DNA from: Streptomyces sp. WAC 01529
GTDB lineage: Bacteria > Actinomycetota > Actinomycetes > Streptomycetales > Streptomycetaceae
Assembly (NCBI RefSeq): GCF_003945545.1
Contig: NZ_CP029617.1
Location: 7,157,001-7,221,000, forward strand
Direction of reading: 5' to 3'
DNA length: 64,000 bases
Below the pieces are notes generated by a model. The model ran no database searches and was not told the DNA's origin. It saw only the letters and a program-made list of their open reading frames with translations. Below are positions 49,862-58,020 of this stretch, in pieces. The position numbers were made by a program, and so were the translations under genes. Each line of letters opens with the position of its first letter. The stretch's first letter is position 1.

Positions 49862-51094
49862 CTAGCGGCCGACCTTGCGCTTGTTCCAGACGTCGAAGCC
49901 GACCGCCGCGAGCAGCACGAGCCCCTTGATGACCTGCTGGTAGTCCGTGCCGATGCCGACGAGCGACATGCCGTTGTTGAGGACGCCGAGCACCAGGCCG
50001 CCGATCACGGCGCCCATCACCGTGCCGACGCCGCCGCTCATCGACGCGCCGCCGATGAACGAGGCCGCGATCGCCTCCAGTTCGAAGTTGAGGCCGGCCT
50101 GCGGGGTGCCCGCGTTGAGGCGCGCCGCGTACACACAGCCCGCGAGCGCCGCGAGCACGCCCATGTTGACGAAGACCAGGAAGGTGACGCGCTTGTCCTT
50201 GACGCCCGAGAGCTTCGCGGCGGCCTTGTTGCCGCCGAGCGCGTACACATGACGGCCCACGACCGCGTTGCGCATGACATAGCCGAGGGCGATCAGCAGC
50301 CCGCACATGATGAGCATGACGACCGGCACGCCGTGGAAGCTGGCCAGCGTCAGGGTGAACGCCACCACCGCCGCGGTCATCGCCACACACTTGGCCACCC
50401 ACAGGCCGGTCGGCAGGACGTCGAGCTCGAACGCCAGCTGCCGCTTGCGGTCGCGCCATTCACGGAAGAGGAGGAAGGCGATGGTGGCGAGGCCGAGCAG
50501 CAGGGTGGGGTTGTGGTACTGCGTGTACGGGCCCATCTCCGGGATGAAACCCTTGGCGATGTTCTGGAACCCGTCGGGGAAGGGCGCCAGCGACTGCCCC
50601 TCCAGGACGATCTGGGTGAGACCGCGGAAGAGCAGCATGCCGGCCAGCGTCACGATGAACGACGGGATGCCGACGTACGCGATGAAGAAGCCCTGCCAGG
50701 CGCCCGCGACCGCGCCGATCAGCAGCGACAGGACGAGGGCGAGCACCCACGGCATGTCGTGCTTGACCATCATCACGGCCGACATGGCGCCCACGAAGGC
50801 CACCAGCGAACCGACGGACAGATCGATGTGGCCCGCGATGATGACGATCATCATGCCGATGGCCAGGATGAGGATGTAGCCGTTCTGCTGGATCAGATTG
50901 GAGACGTTGTTCGGCAGCAGCAGCGTGCCGTCGGTCCATATCTGGAACAGCACGACGATGAACGCCAGGGCGATGAGCATGCCGTACTGGCGCATGTTGG
51001 CGCGCATGCTCTCGATCAGCAGCGCACCGGCCGACCGCGCGGCGGGCCGTGGCGCGGAGGACGAGTCCCGTGGGGGAGTGGTCGTGGTGGTCAT
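49862..51094 (-). CDS. mmsB: Monosaccharide ABC transporter permease MmsB (GguB/XylH-like)
   Basis: Leftward from ATG 51094; 410 residues with about ten helices. GHIDLSVGSLVAFVGAMSAVMMV and AASFIGGASMSGGVGTVMGAVIGGLVLGVLNNGMSLVG are the signature loops of the CUT2 (ribose/xylose) permeases; the length of 410 matches the MmsB/GguB group. It works with MmsA and ChvE in the same operon; the MmsA stop is 7 bases downstream of... the gene order is ChvE, MmsA, MmsB. Imports pentoses and hexoses such as arabinose, xylose, galactose or glucose. Confidence 0.93.
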   Translation of the reverse strand: MTTTTTPPRDSSSAPRPAARSAGALLIESMRANMRQYGMLIALAFIVVLFQIWTDGTLLLPNNVSNLIQQNGYILILAIGMMIVIIAGHIDLSVGSLVAFVGAMSAVMMVKHDMPWVLALVLSLLIGAVAGAWQGFFIAYVGIPSFIVTLAGMLLFRGLTQIVLEGQSLAPFPDGFQNIAKGFIPEMGPYTQYHNPTLLLGLATIAFLLFREWRDRKRQLAFELDVLPTGLWVAKCVAMTAAVVAFTLTLASFHGVPVVMLIMCGLLIALGYVMRNAVVGRHVYALGGNKAAAKLSGVKDKRVTFLVFVNMGVLAALAGCVYAARLNAGTPQAGLNFELEAIAASFIGGASMSGGVGTVMGAVIGGLVLGVLNNGMSLVGIGTDYQQVIKGLVLLAAVGFDVWNKRKVGR

Positions 51095-51101
51095 GGCGGC
51101 C

Positions 51102-52709
51102 TCAGCTCTTGCTTCTGGTCTTGGTCATATGGCGCATCAGGACTTCCTGGGTGGCCTCCGCGCGCGTGACCTCGCCGGTCAGGCGGCCCTCGGCCATCGT
51201 GTAGATCCGGTCGCACATCCCGAGCAGCTCGGGCAGCTCCGAGGAGATGAAAAGGACCGCCTTGCCCTGCGCCGCGAGCTTGTCGATGACGGTGTAGATC
51301 TCGTACTTGGCGCCCACGTCGATGCCGCGCGTCGGCTCGTCGAGGATCAGCACCTCGGGATCGGCGTGGATCCACTTGCTCAGGACGACCTTCTGCTGAT
51401 TGCCGCCGGAGAGCCTGCCCACCTGCTCGAAGACGGTGGGCGCCTTGATGTTCATCGACTTGCGGTAGCGCTCGGAGACCTGCCGCTCGTGATGCTCGTC
51501 GACGAAGCCGACGAAGCCGACGAAGCCGCCGAAGCCGCTGAAGCCGCCTGCGCCGCGCCGCCGCATGCCCGGCAGCGAGGCCAGGGAGACATTGCGGTTG
51601 ATGTTGTCGATGAGGTTCAAGCCGTAGCGCTTGCGGTCCTCGGTGACGTACGCGATACCGGCGTCGACCGCGGCCGGGACCGTCTTGGTGACCACCGGAC
51701 GGCCGTTCACCGCCACGGTCCCCGCGACGTACTGCCCGTAGGAGCGCCCGAAGACGGACATCGCCAGCTCGGTGCGGCCCGCTCCCATCAGGCCCGCGAT
51801 GCCGACGATCTCGCCGCGCCGCACGGTGAGCGACACGTCGTCGACGACCGTGCGCTGATGGTCGACGGGGTGGCGCACCGTCCAGCCCGACACGGCCAGG
51901 GCAAGCTCGCCCGCGTCGGCGCCCTCGTACGGCGTGCGGTCGGGGAAGCGGTGGTCGAGGTCGCGGCCGACCATGCCCCGGATGATCCGGTCCTCCGACA
52001 ACCTTGCCTCGTCCGACGGTGCCTGACGTACCGTGAGGGACTCGATGGTCCGCCCGTCGCGCAGGATGGTCACGGTGTCGGTGATCTGCCGGATCTCGTT
52101 CAGCTTGTGCGAGATGATGATGCACGCGATGCCCTGCCCGCGCAGCTCCACGATCAGGTCGAGCAGCTTCGCGCTGTCGTCGTCGTTGAGGGCGGCCGTC
52201 GGCTCGTCGAGGATCAGGAGCTTCACCTCCTTCGACAGGGCCTTGGCGATCTCCACCAGCTGCTGCTTGCCCACGCCGATGTCGGAGACCGGCGTCTGCG
52301 GCTTCTCGCGCAGCCCCACCCTCTTGAGCAGGGCGCTCGCCCGGCGCAGAGTGTCGTTCCAGTCGATGAAGCCGCGCCGGGTCTGCTCGTTGCCGAGGAA
52401 GATGTTCTCGGCGATCGACAGGTAGGGGACGAGCGCCAGCTCCTGATGGATGATCACGATGCCGTGGCGCTCGCTGGCGCGGATGTCCTTGAAGGCCATC
52501 GGCTCGCCCTCGAAGAGGATCTCGCCGTCGTAACTGCCGTGCGGGTGAACGCCGCTGAGCACCTTCATCAGCGTCGACTTCCCGGCGCCGTTCTCACCGC
52601 AGATCGCGTGGATCTCCCCGGGCCGCACGGACAGGTGCACATCGGAGAGCGCCTTGACGCCGGGGAACGTCTTGGTGATCCCGCGCATCTCCAGAAGGGG
52701 CGCGCTCAC
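51102..52709 (-). CDS. mmsA: Monosaccharide ABC transporter ATPase MmsA (GguA-like), with a GFV-repeat insert
   Basis: Leftward from GTG 52709, overlapping the ChvE stop (GTGA); 535 residues with two ABC modules. The first has Walker A GENGAGKSTLMKV and LLILDEPTAALND; the second has the degenerate GLMGAGRTELAMSVFG, signature LSGGNQQKVVLSK and VLILDEPTRGIDVG, as usual in CUT2 ATPases. Between LPGMRRRGA and DEHHERQVSERY sits GGFSGFGGFVGFVGFVD, encoded by 9-base tandem repeats (51501-51545), an insertion not normal for the family. It probably forms a surface loop. Energises sugar uptake through MmsB. Confidence 0.93.
   Translation of the reverse strand: MSAPLLEMRGITKTFPGVKALSDVHLSVRPGEIHAICGENGAGKSTLMKVLSGVHPHGSYDGEILFEGEPMAFKDIRASERHGIVIIHQELALVPYLSIAENIFLGNEQTRRGFIDWNDTLRRASALLKRVGLREKPQTPVSDIGVGKQQLVEIAKALSKEVKLLILDEPTAALNDDDSAKLLDLIVELRGQGIACIIISHKLNEIRQITDTVTILRDGRTIESLTVRQAPSDEARLSEDRIIRGMVGRDLDHRFPDRTPYEGADAGELALAVSGWTVRHPVDHQRTVVDDVSLTVRRGEIVGIAGLMGAGRTELAMSVFGRSYGQYVAGTVAVNGRPVVTKTVPAAVDAGIAYVTEDRKRYGLNLIDNINRNVSLASLPGMRRRGAGGFSGFGGFVGFVGFVDEHHERQVSERYRKSMNIKAPTVFEQVGRLSGGNQQKVVLSKWIHADPEVLILDEPTRGIDVGAKYEIYTVIDKLAAQGKAVLFISSELPELLGMCDRIYTMAEGRLTGEVTRAEATQEVLMRHMTKTRSKS
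51501..51545 (-). repeat. 9-bp tandem repeat in mmsA
   Basis: Five units of GACGAAGCC or one-to-two-base variants (plus strand) encode Gly-Phe-Val/Gly/Ser triplets. The first three units are identical, which suggests recent slippage. Confidence 0.85.
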
Positions 52710-53815
52710 CCGAGCTGTCCCGCCGTGAAGTACCCCTCGTCCACCAGGAGCCGCGTGTTCGACTTGTCGACGCTCACCGGCTTCAGGAGGAAGGACGGCA
52801 CGGTCTTCTCGCCGTTGTGGTAGTCCGTGGTGTTGTTGACCTGGACCTTCTTGCCCCTGAGGACCGCGTCTCCCATCTTCACCGTCTGCGCGGCGAGCTT
52901 GCGCGTGTCCTTGAAGACGGTCTGCGTCTGCTCGCCCCGGATGATCGACTTCACCGACGCCAGCTCGGCGTCCTGCCCGGTGATGACGGGAAGCGGCTGG
53001 CTCTTCGACCCGTACCCCGCGCTCTTCAGCGCGGAGATGATGCCGATGGAGATCCCGTCGTACGGCGAGAGCACCGCGTCCACACGCTTGTCGCCGTAGC
53101 TCTTGCTGATCAGGTCGTCCATGCGCTTCTGCGCGGTGCCGCCGTCCCACTTCAACGTCGTGGCCTGCGTCAGCCGCGTCTGCTTGCTGCGCACGACGAG
53201 CTGCCCGCTGTCGAGGTACGGCTTCAGCACCTTCATGGCGCCGTTCCAGAAGTACTTGGTGTTGTTGTCGTCCGGGTCGCCCGCGAACAACTCGATGGAG
53301 CGCGGCTCATCGGAATTCTCGCCGGGTTTGCCGAGCTTCAGCTTGTCGACGACGTACTGCCCCTGGAGCCGCCCCACGCGTTCGTTGTCGAACGACGCGT
53401 AGTAGTTCACGTTCTTCGTGCCGAGGATGAGGCGGTCGTACGAGATCACCGGGATGCCCGCGTCCTTCGCCCGTTTCAGTACGTCGGTGAGCGCGGAGCC
53501 GTTGATCGCGGCGATCACCAGGAGCCGGTGCCCCTTCGTGATCATGTTCTCGATCTGGGCGACCTGGTTCTCCACCTTGTCGTCGCCGTACTGGAGGTCG
53601 GTGTCGTAACCGGCCTTCTTGAACTGCGAGGCCATGTTCCTGCCGTCGGCTATCCACCGCTCGGAGGACTTGGTGGGCATGGCGAGGCCGATCGTGCCGC
53701 CCTTGCCGTTGTCGGGTTTGTAGCGGCTGCCGCCCTTGGCCTCCTGGCCGCAGGCGGTCAGCGAGGCGGCGAGCAGCGCGGCGGCGGTGGCGATGCCGAG
53801 AGTGCGGGTGCGCAT
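52706..53815 (-). CDS. chvE: Monosaccharide-binding lipoprotein ChvE
   Basis: Leftward from ATG 53815; 369 residues. The signal ends in SLTAC-GQEAKGG, a lipobox. The mature protein has the two-lobe type I fold with IGLAMPTKSSERWIADGRNM, VIAAINGSALTDVL, GIPVISYDRLILGT, LFAGDPDDNNTKYFWNG and VITGQDAELASVKSI, all close to ChvE/multiple-monosaccharide-binding proteins. It captures arabinose, galactose, xylose or glucose outside the membrane. The gene starts 3 bases after the preceding stop and overlaps mmsA. Confidence 0.93.
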   Translation of the reverse strand: MRTRTLGIATAAALLAASLTACGQEAKGGSRYKPDNGKGGTIGLAMPTKSSERWIADGRNMASQFKKAGYDTDLQYGDDKVENQVAQIENMITKGHRLLVIAAINGSALTDVLKRAKDAGIPVISYDRLILGTKNVNYYASFDNERVGRLQGQYVVDKLKLGKPGENSDEPRSIELFAGDPDDNNTKYFWNGAMKVLKPYLDSGQLVVRSKQTRLTQATTLKWDGGTAQKRMDDLISKSYGDKRVDAVLSPYDGISIGIISALKSAGYGSKSQPLPVITGQDAELASVKSIIRGEQTQTVFKDTRKLAAQTVKMGDAVLRGKKVQVNNTTDYHNGEKTVPSFLLKPVSVDKSNTRLLVDEGYFTAGQLG

Positions 53816-53818
53816 GGG

Positions 53819-54787
53819 TCAGTCCCCTTCCGGGACGGCGAAGCGGCGCAGCTCACCCGGCAGCCGCGAACCGAGCGGTGACATGCCGCCGTCCGCGCCG
53901 TGCCGGGCCAGCAGATCCAGGGCGAGGCGGCCGCGCCTGACCCGTTCCCGGGCCGTGGCGAGGGCATGGTCGCGCACGTGGGCGCCGTAGGGGTAGATGC
54001 CGGTGGCCTTCGAGAGGCCGAACTTGACGTACAGCGGGGCGCCGCGCCGGATCAGCTCGGCGACCTCGTACATCCGGATGTAGCCGCCGAGGTCGTCGGG
54101 CGCCTCGACGTACATGTCCATGGGGGCCCGGCTGACCCGGCGGATCTCGGTGAGGTGGGCCGGGCTCAGATCGGACGGCACATTGAGGGAGTCGGCGCCG
54201 AGACGCTCGTACACCTCGTACGAGGCCGGGTTGACGGGACCCGTCAGCGCGGACAGCTTGAAGGTGGTGTCGGCGGGCAGGACCCCGGCGGCGCGGAGCC
54301 TGTGCAGGGTCCACAGCACGCCCTCGTCGGCGACGAGCAGGCACTTCACGCCGAGCCCGGTGGCGCGTACGGCGTCCTCGACGCAGCCCGCGAGCGCGTC
54401 GTGTCCGCGGGCGCGCAGGCCCGCGCCGCCGGAGTCGGTGCGGGTGGAGGCGCCGATGTCCCAGGTGCCGCGCGGCCCGGTGAACAGGCACAGCTCGATG
54501 TCGCGCGCGGCGCAGGAGTCCACCATCTCGGTGATCTCGACGTCGGTGAGCATCCAGACGCCGCTGCCCTGGCTGATCCGGTGGACGGGCACGTCGAGGC
54601 GGGCGCTCTCCTTCAACACCACGGCCAGGGCCTCGGGCCCCTCGACCGAGGGGATCTCGGTGCGCCAGGTGCCGCCGTCGGGGAACGCGTGGGGCGAGGC
54701 GGCGGCCGGATCGACGGCGGGCAGGGGGTGCCCGAGCCGGGCGAGGGCGTCGGCGCCGGGGCGCCGGGGGGCTGACGGGGCGGTCAC
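53819..54787 (-). CDS. Conserved protein of unknown function, TIM-barrel/U32-like, in the sugar operon
   Basis: Leftward from GTG 54787 (GGGAG 4 bases upstream); 322 residues, no signal peptide. Alternating strand/helix blocks (LDVPVHRISQGSG, IELCLFTGPRG, GVKCLLVADEGVLWTLHRL, FKLSALTGPVNPASYEVYERLGADSLNVPSDLS, MDMYVEAPDDLGG, APLYVKFGLSKATGIYP) read like an eight-stranded barrel; similar proteins are sometimes labelled U32 peptidases. I see no clear catalytic set. Placed 3 bases before chvE and after the dehydrogenase gene, it probably acts on a sugar-acid intermediate, perhaps as an aldolase or epimerase. The reaction is unknown. Confidence 0.6.
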   Translation of the reverse strand: MTAPSAPRRPGADALARLGHPLPAVDPAAASPHAFPDGGTWRTEIPSVEGPEALAVVLKESARLDVPVHRISQGSGVWMLTDVEITEMVDSCAARDIELCLFTGPRGTWDIGASTRTDSGGAGLRARGHDALAGCVEDAVRATGLGVKCLLVADEGVLWTLHRLRAAGVLPADTTFKLSALTGPVNPASYEVYERLGADSLNVPSDLSPAHLTEIRRVSRAPMDMYVEAPDDLGGYIRMYEVAELIRRGAPLYVKFGLSKATGIYPYGAHVRDHALATARERVRRGRLALDLLARHGADGGMSPLGSRLPGELRRFAVPEGD

Positions 54788-54820
54788 GTTACTCCCATTT
54801 CGTGAGGGGGCGCCTCGGTA

Positions 54821-54888
54821 AGGGGCGCGGGGCTGGAACATGTGCGGCTCCGCCGCGTGGCGCGAGCGGCCACCGGCGGCCCGCGGCT
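54821..54888. repeat. Streptomyces-type dispersed intergenic repeat
   Basis: AGGGGCGCGGGGCTGGAACA, then TGCGGCTCCGCCGCGTGGCG, then a GC-rich tail resembles the common GGGGCGCGGGG...TGCGGCTCCGCCGCGTGG intergenic element of Streptomyces genomes. CGGCTCCGCCG can fold as a small hairpin. It fills the gap between the dehydrogenase and the TIM-barrel gene and may end some transcripts. Confidence 0.5.
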
Positions 54889-54893
54889 AAGAC

Positions 54894-55907
54894 TCAGGGC
54901 GACAGCAGCACTTTCCCGGTCTTGGGGTCACCCCCACCGACCAGGGCGACGGCCTCCCCGAACCGCTCCAGCGGAAACTCGTGGGTGATCAGCGGGGCAG
55001 GGTCCAGCAGCCCGAGTCCGAACGCCCGCACCGCGTCCGACCAGGCGGAGGACGGCGCCCCGAAGACGGAGCGCACCTCCAGCTGGCTGAGGGAGAGATG
55101 CACCGGGTCGATGCCGACCGCCCCCGCCGTGAACATGCCGGTGAGCACGACCCGGCCACCCCGGCGGGCGAGCAGGCACGACGAGGCGGCGGTGGTCGCC
55201 GCCCCCGCCGTCTCCACGACCAGGTCGAAGGAGCCGTTGACGGATTCCGCCTCGGAAGGGGAGAGCGCCGCGGTCGCCCCGAAGCCCAGCGCCAGCTGTC
55301 CGCGGGCCGCCCGGGGATCGACGACGGCCAGCTCGGCGGGGTTCGACGCGGCGAGCAGCTGCACCGCCAGCTGCCCTAGCGTGCCCGCGCCGACCACCGC
55401 GACGCGCTCGCCGGGGCTCGGTCGGCCCGTCCGCACCGCGGCGGCGATCACCGCGGACGGTTCGAGGAGGGCGGCCGCGCGCAGGTCCGCGTCATCGCGC
55501 AGCGGGTGCAACAGCCGCGCCGGTACGGTCAGATGGTCGGCGAAGGCACCCGGCTCGGTGAACCCGGTCTCGGCGTAACCGCCGGTGCACAGGCTGGTCT
55601 CCCCGCACCGGCAGCGCTCGCAGACGCCGCACGCCCGGAACCCCTCGGCGACGGTCCCGCGGCCGACGAGCGCGGGGTCGACACCCTCGCCGACCGCCGC
55701 CACGGTCCCGGACCACTCATGGCCCGGGACCACCGGGTAGCGGACGTAGGCGGCGTCGCGATGACCGTCGTACACCTCGCGGTCGCTCATACAGATCCCC
55801 GCCGAGGCCACCCGGACGAGGACTTCGCCGGGCCCGGGTACCGGGACCTCCCCGGTGACCAGCCGGTGCTCGCCCGGCCGGTCGACGACGATCGCGCGAC
55901 TGCTCAA
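54894..55907 (-). CDS. Zinc-dependent alcohol/polyol dehydrogenase (MDR family)
   Basis: Leftward. TTG at 55907 overlaps the previous stop (TTGA) and gives 337 residues; a GTG 15 codons earlier is less likely. The catalytic zinc ligands are in GICMSDREVY and VVPGHEWSGTV, the structural-zinc lobe is CGVCERCRCGETSLC, and the NAD(P) site is VAVVGAGTLGQLAVQLLAA. Sorbitol/threonine dehydrogenase-like enzymes oxidise sugars or polyols. Between an importer and a sugar-acid dehydratase, it is a candidate aldose or hydroxy-acid dehydrogenase. Cytoplasmic. Confidence 0.88.
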   Translation of the reverse strand: MSSRAIVVDRPGEHRLVTGEVPVPGPGEVLVRVASAGICMSDREVYDGHRDAAYVRYPVVPGHEWSGTVAAVGEGVDPALVGRGTVAEGFRACGVCERCRCGETSLCTGGYAETGFTEPGAFADHLTVPARLLHPLRDDADLRAAALLEPSAVIAAAVRTGRPSPGERVAVVGAGTLGQLAVQLLAASNPAELAVVDPRAARGQLALGFGATAALSPSEAESVNGSFDLVVETAGAATTAASSCLLARRGGRVVLTGMFTAGAVGIDPVHLSLSQLEVRSVFGAPSSAWSDAVRAFGLGLLDPAPLITHEFPLERFGEAVALVGGGDPKTGKVLLSP

Positions 55908-57070
55908 CTCTTCGCCCCGCCCGGCGCACGCTTCTCCCAGCCCTCGGCCCACAGGTCGAACCGCGCCTGCTGCTGGGGGAATTCGGCGGCGGCGTCGATG
56001 TCCAGCTCGACGCCGAGGCCCGGCGCGTGGGACAGCTCGAAGCAGCCCGTCTCCGGATCGACTCGCGGCGCGCCCTTGACGACCTTCTTGATGTCGGCGT
56101 CGGCGAAGTCGTTGAAGTGCTCCAGGATCTTGAAGTTCGGTGCGGTGAAGCCGACTTGGAGCGAGGCGGCGGTCAGCACGGGGCCGCCCACGTTGTGCGG
56201 CGCGATCAGCATGTAGTGCGTCTCGGCGGTGGCCGCGAGCTTGCGGGTCTCCCAGATGCCGCCGATGTGGCCGACGTCCGGCTGGAGGATGTCCGCCGCC
56301 TGGCTCTCGAACAGCTCGCGGAACTCGATCCGGTCGTGGATGCGCTCGCCGGTCGCCACCGGCATCTCCACCTTCGCGGCGACCTTCTCCAGGGCCTTCA
56401 GGTTCTCCGGCGGCACCGGCTCCTCCAGCCAGGCGGGGCGGAACGGCGCGAGGTCGCGGGCGAGGCGGATCGCCGTGGCGGGCGAGAACCGGCCGTGCAT
56501 CTCCAGCATCAGCTCGGCGTCGGGACCGATCGCGTCGCGCACGGCCTCGATCAACGACACCGCGTACAGGCTCTGTTCGTGGTCGAGTTCGTAGTGGCCG
56601 GTCCCGAAGGGGTCGATCTTCAGCGCGCGGTAGCCGCGCTCCATGACGCCCCGGGCCGCCTTGTGGTACGCCTCCGGGGTGCGCTCGGTGGTGTACCAGC
56701 CGTTCGCGTACGCCTTGACGCGGTCGGTGACCTTGCCGCCGAGCAGCTGCCAGACGGGGACGCCCAGCGCCTTGCCCTTGATGTCCCAGCAGGCCATCTC
56801 GATGACCGCGATGCCGGACATCACGATCTCGCCGGCCCGGCCGTAGTCGCCGTACTTCATCCTGCGGACGAGGTCCTCGACCGCGAACGGATCGGACCCG
56901 GCGATGTGGTTGGCCTCCGCCTCGCGGAGGTAGCCGATGAGCGCGTCGGTGTGGCCGAGCATGCGCGTCTCGCCGACTCCGGTCAGGCCCTCGTCGGTCT
57001 GCACCTGGACGTAGGTGAGGTTACGCCAGGGCGTTCCGACCACATGCGTGCTGATTCCCGTGATGTGCAA
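55904..57070 (-). CDS. Enolase-superfamily sugar-acid dehydratase (mandelate racemase/galactonate dehydratase-like)
   Basis: Leftward from TTG 57070 (AAGGGG 8 bases upstream); 388 residues. Active-site pieces: YRALKIDPFG (Lys), ELMLEMHGRFS, AWLEEPVPPEN, PVATGERIHDR (three metal-binding acids), LQPDVGHIGGI and the catalytic LIAPHNVGGP. The pattern is closest to galactonate/arabinonate-type dehydratases, which remove water from an aldonate to give the 2-keto-3-deoxy acid. First gene of the seven-gene leftward uptake and oxidation operon, divergent from the IclR regulator. The exact sugar acid is unresolved. Confidence 0.9.
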   Translation of the reverse strand: MHITGISTHVVGTPWRNLTYVQVQTDEGLTGVGETRMLGHTDALIGYLREAEANHIAGSDPFAVEDLVRRMKYGDYGRAGEIVMSGIAVIEMACWDIKGKALGVPVWQLLGGKVTDRVKAYANGWYTTERTPEAYHKAARGVMERGYRALKIDPFGTGHYELDHEQSLYAVSLIEAVRDAIGPDAELMLEMHGRFSPATAIRLARDLAPFRPAWLEEPVPPENLKALEKVAAKVEMPVATGERIHDRIEFRELFESQAADILQPDVGHIGGIWETRKLAATAETHYMLIAPHNVGGPVLTAASLQVGFTAPNFKILEHFNDFADADIKKVVKGAPRVDPETGCFELSHAPGLGVELDIDAAAEFPQQQARFDLWAEGWEKRAPGGAKS

Positions 57071-57096
57071 GGCAGTTGCCCCTTGACTTGTTCGGT

Positions 57097-57117
57097 ATTT
57101 CGTCACACGTTCGAAAT
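57097..57117. promoter_or_regulatory. Candidate IclR operator
   Basis: ATTTCG (57097-57102), 9 bases, CGAAAT (57112-57117): a perfect inverted repeat 27 bases before the leftward dehydratase start, in the divergent region. The right part, read on the minus strand, is ATTTCGAACG, the same 10 bases as at 44968. Confidence 0.6.
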
Positions 57118-57246
57118 GTTGGCGTGACGGTATTCACGGTGGCCGGAAGGTGTCAATGGGTCGCGCGGAACGGTCTTGGGCGCCTAGCCTGTGTTCGTCA
57201 TATCGATCAGCGGCCGAAGTTTCGGACGCACAGGGTGGGAGGCCTC

Positions 57247-58020
57247 ATGGGACGACTCGTTCCCGCGGTGACCAGGTCGCTGGACATACTCGAACTGTTC
57301 CTGGAAGGGGACGGGACGCTCTCCGCGCCCGAGGTGACCCGCAAGCTCCAGCTCCCGCGCACCACCGTGCACGAACTGCTCACCACCCTGGCGGCCCGTG
57401 CGTACCTCGTCCAGATCCCGGACCAGCCGGGCCGCTACCGCCTGGGCGTACGCACCTACCAGCTCGGCAGCCGCTACGCCGAGCAGCTGGACCTCGCCGC
57501 AGAGGGCCAGCAGGTGGCCCGCGAGGTCGCGGAGACCTGCGACGAGACCGTCCACGTCGCCGTCCTGGAGGACACGGACGTCATCTACATCGCCAAGGTG
57601 GACTCCACGCACGCCGTGCGCATGGTCTCCGCGGCGGGCCGCCGCCTCCCCGCGCACTGCACCTCCGTCGGCAAGATGCTGCTCGCCTCGCTGCCGCCGG
57701 ACGAGCTGGAAACCCGCCTGCGCGACAGGGAGTTCACCGCGATGACGCCCGCCAGCATCACCGATCCGGACGAGCTTCTCGCCGCGCTCGCCGCGGTGCG
57801 CGAGCGGGGTGTCGCGGTCGAGCACCGCGAGTCCAACCCGGACGTCGGCTGCGTGGCCGCGCCCGTGCGGGACAGCGCGGGGCGGGTCGTCGCGGCGCTC
57901 TCCATCTCCGTACCGATGATCCGCTGGAGCGAGGAGCGCGAGCGGGAGCTGGCCGAACTCGCCGCCAAGGGCGCCGGCGACCTCTCGGTCCGCCTCGGCC
58001 ACCGCGAAGACGTGCGATGA
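57247..58020 (+). CDS. IclR family transcriptional regulator
   Basis: ATG at 57247 with GGGAGG 4 bases upstream; 257 residues. The winged helix (about 8-65, AVTRSLDILELFLEGDGTLSAPEV and LQLPRTTVHELLTTLAARAYL) is followed by the IclR effector domain with HVAVLEDTDVIYIAKVDS, LPAHCTSVGKMLLASLP and GCVAAPVRDSAGRVVAALSIS. It is divergent from the dehydratase/uptake operon and overlaps the lactonase gene by ATGA. Most simply it controls both, responding to a sugar acid or lactone. Confidence 0.92.
   Translation: MGRLVPAVTRSLDILELFLEGDGTLSAPEVTRKLQLPRTTVHELLTTLAARAYLVQIPDQPGRYRLGVRTYQLGSRYAEQLDLAAEGQQVAREVAETCDETVHVAVLEDTDVIYIAKVDSTHAVRMVSAAGRRLPAHCTSVGKMLLASLPPDELETRLRDREFTAMTPASITDPDELLAALAAVRERGVAVEHRESNPDVGCVAAPVRDSAGRVVAALSISVPMIRWSEERERELAELAAKGAGDLSVRLGHREDVR

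Noticed and set aside
49812..50459. Upstream extension of the mutarotase reading frame to about 600 codons
   Set aside because: The extension overlaps the mmsB gene on the same strand in another frame and has no domain; ATG 49811 has a Shine-Dalgarno sequence and a Tat signal right after it.
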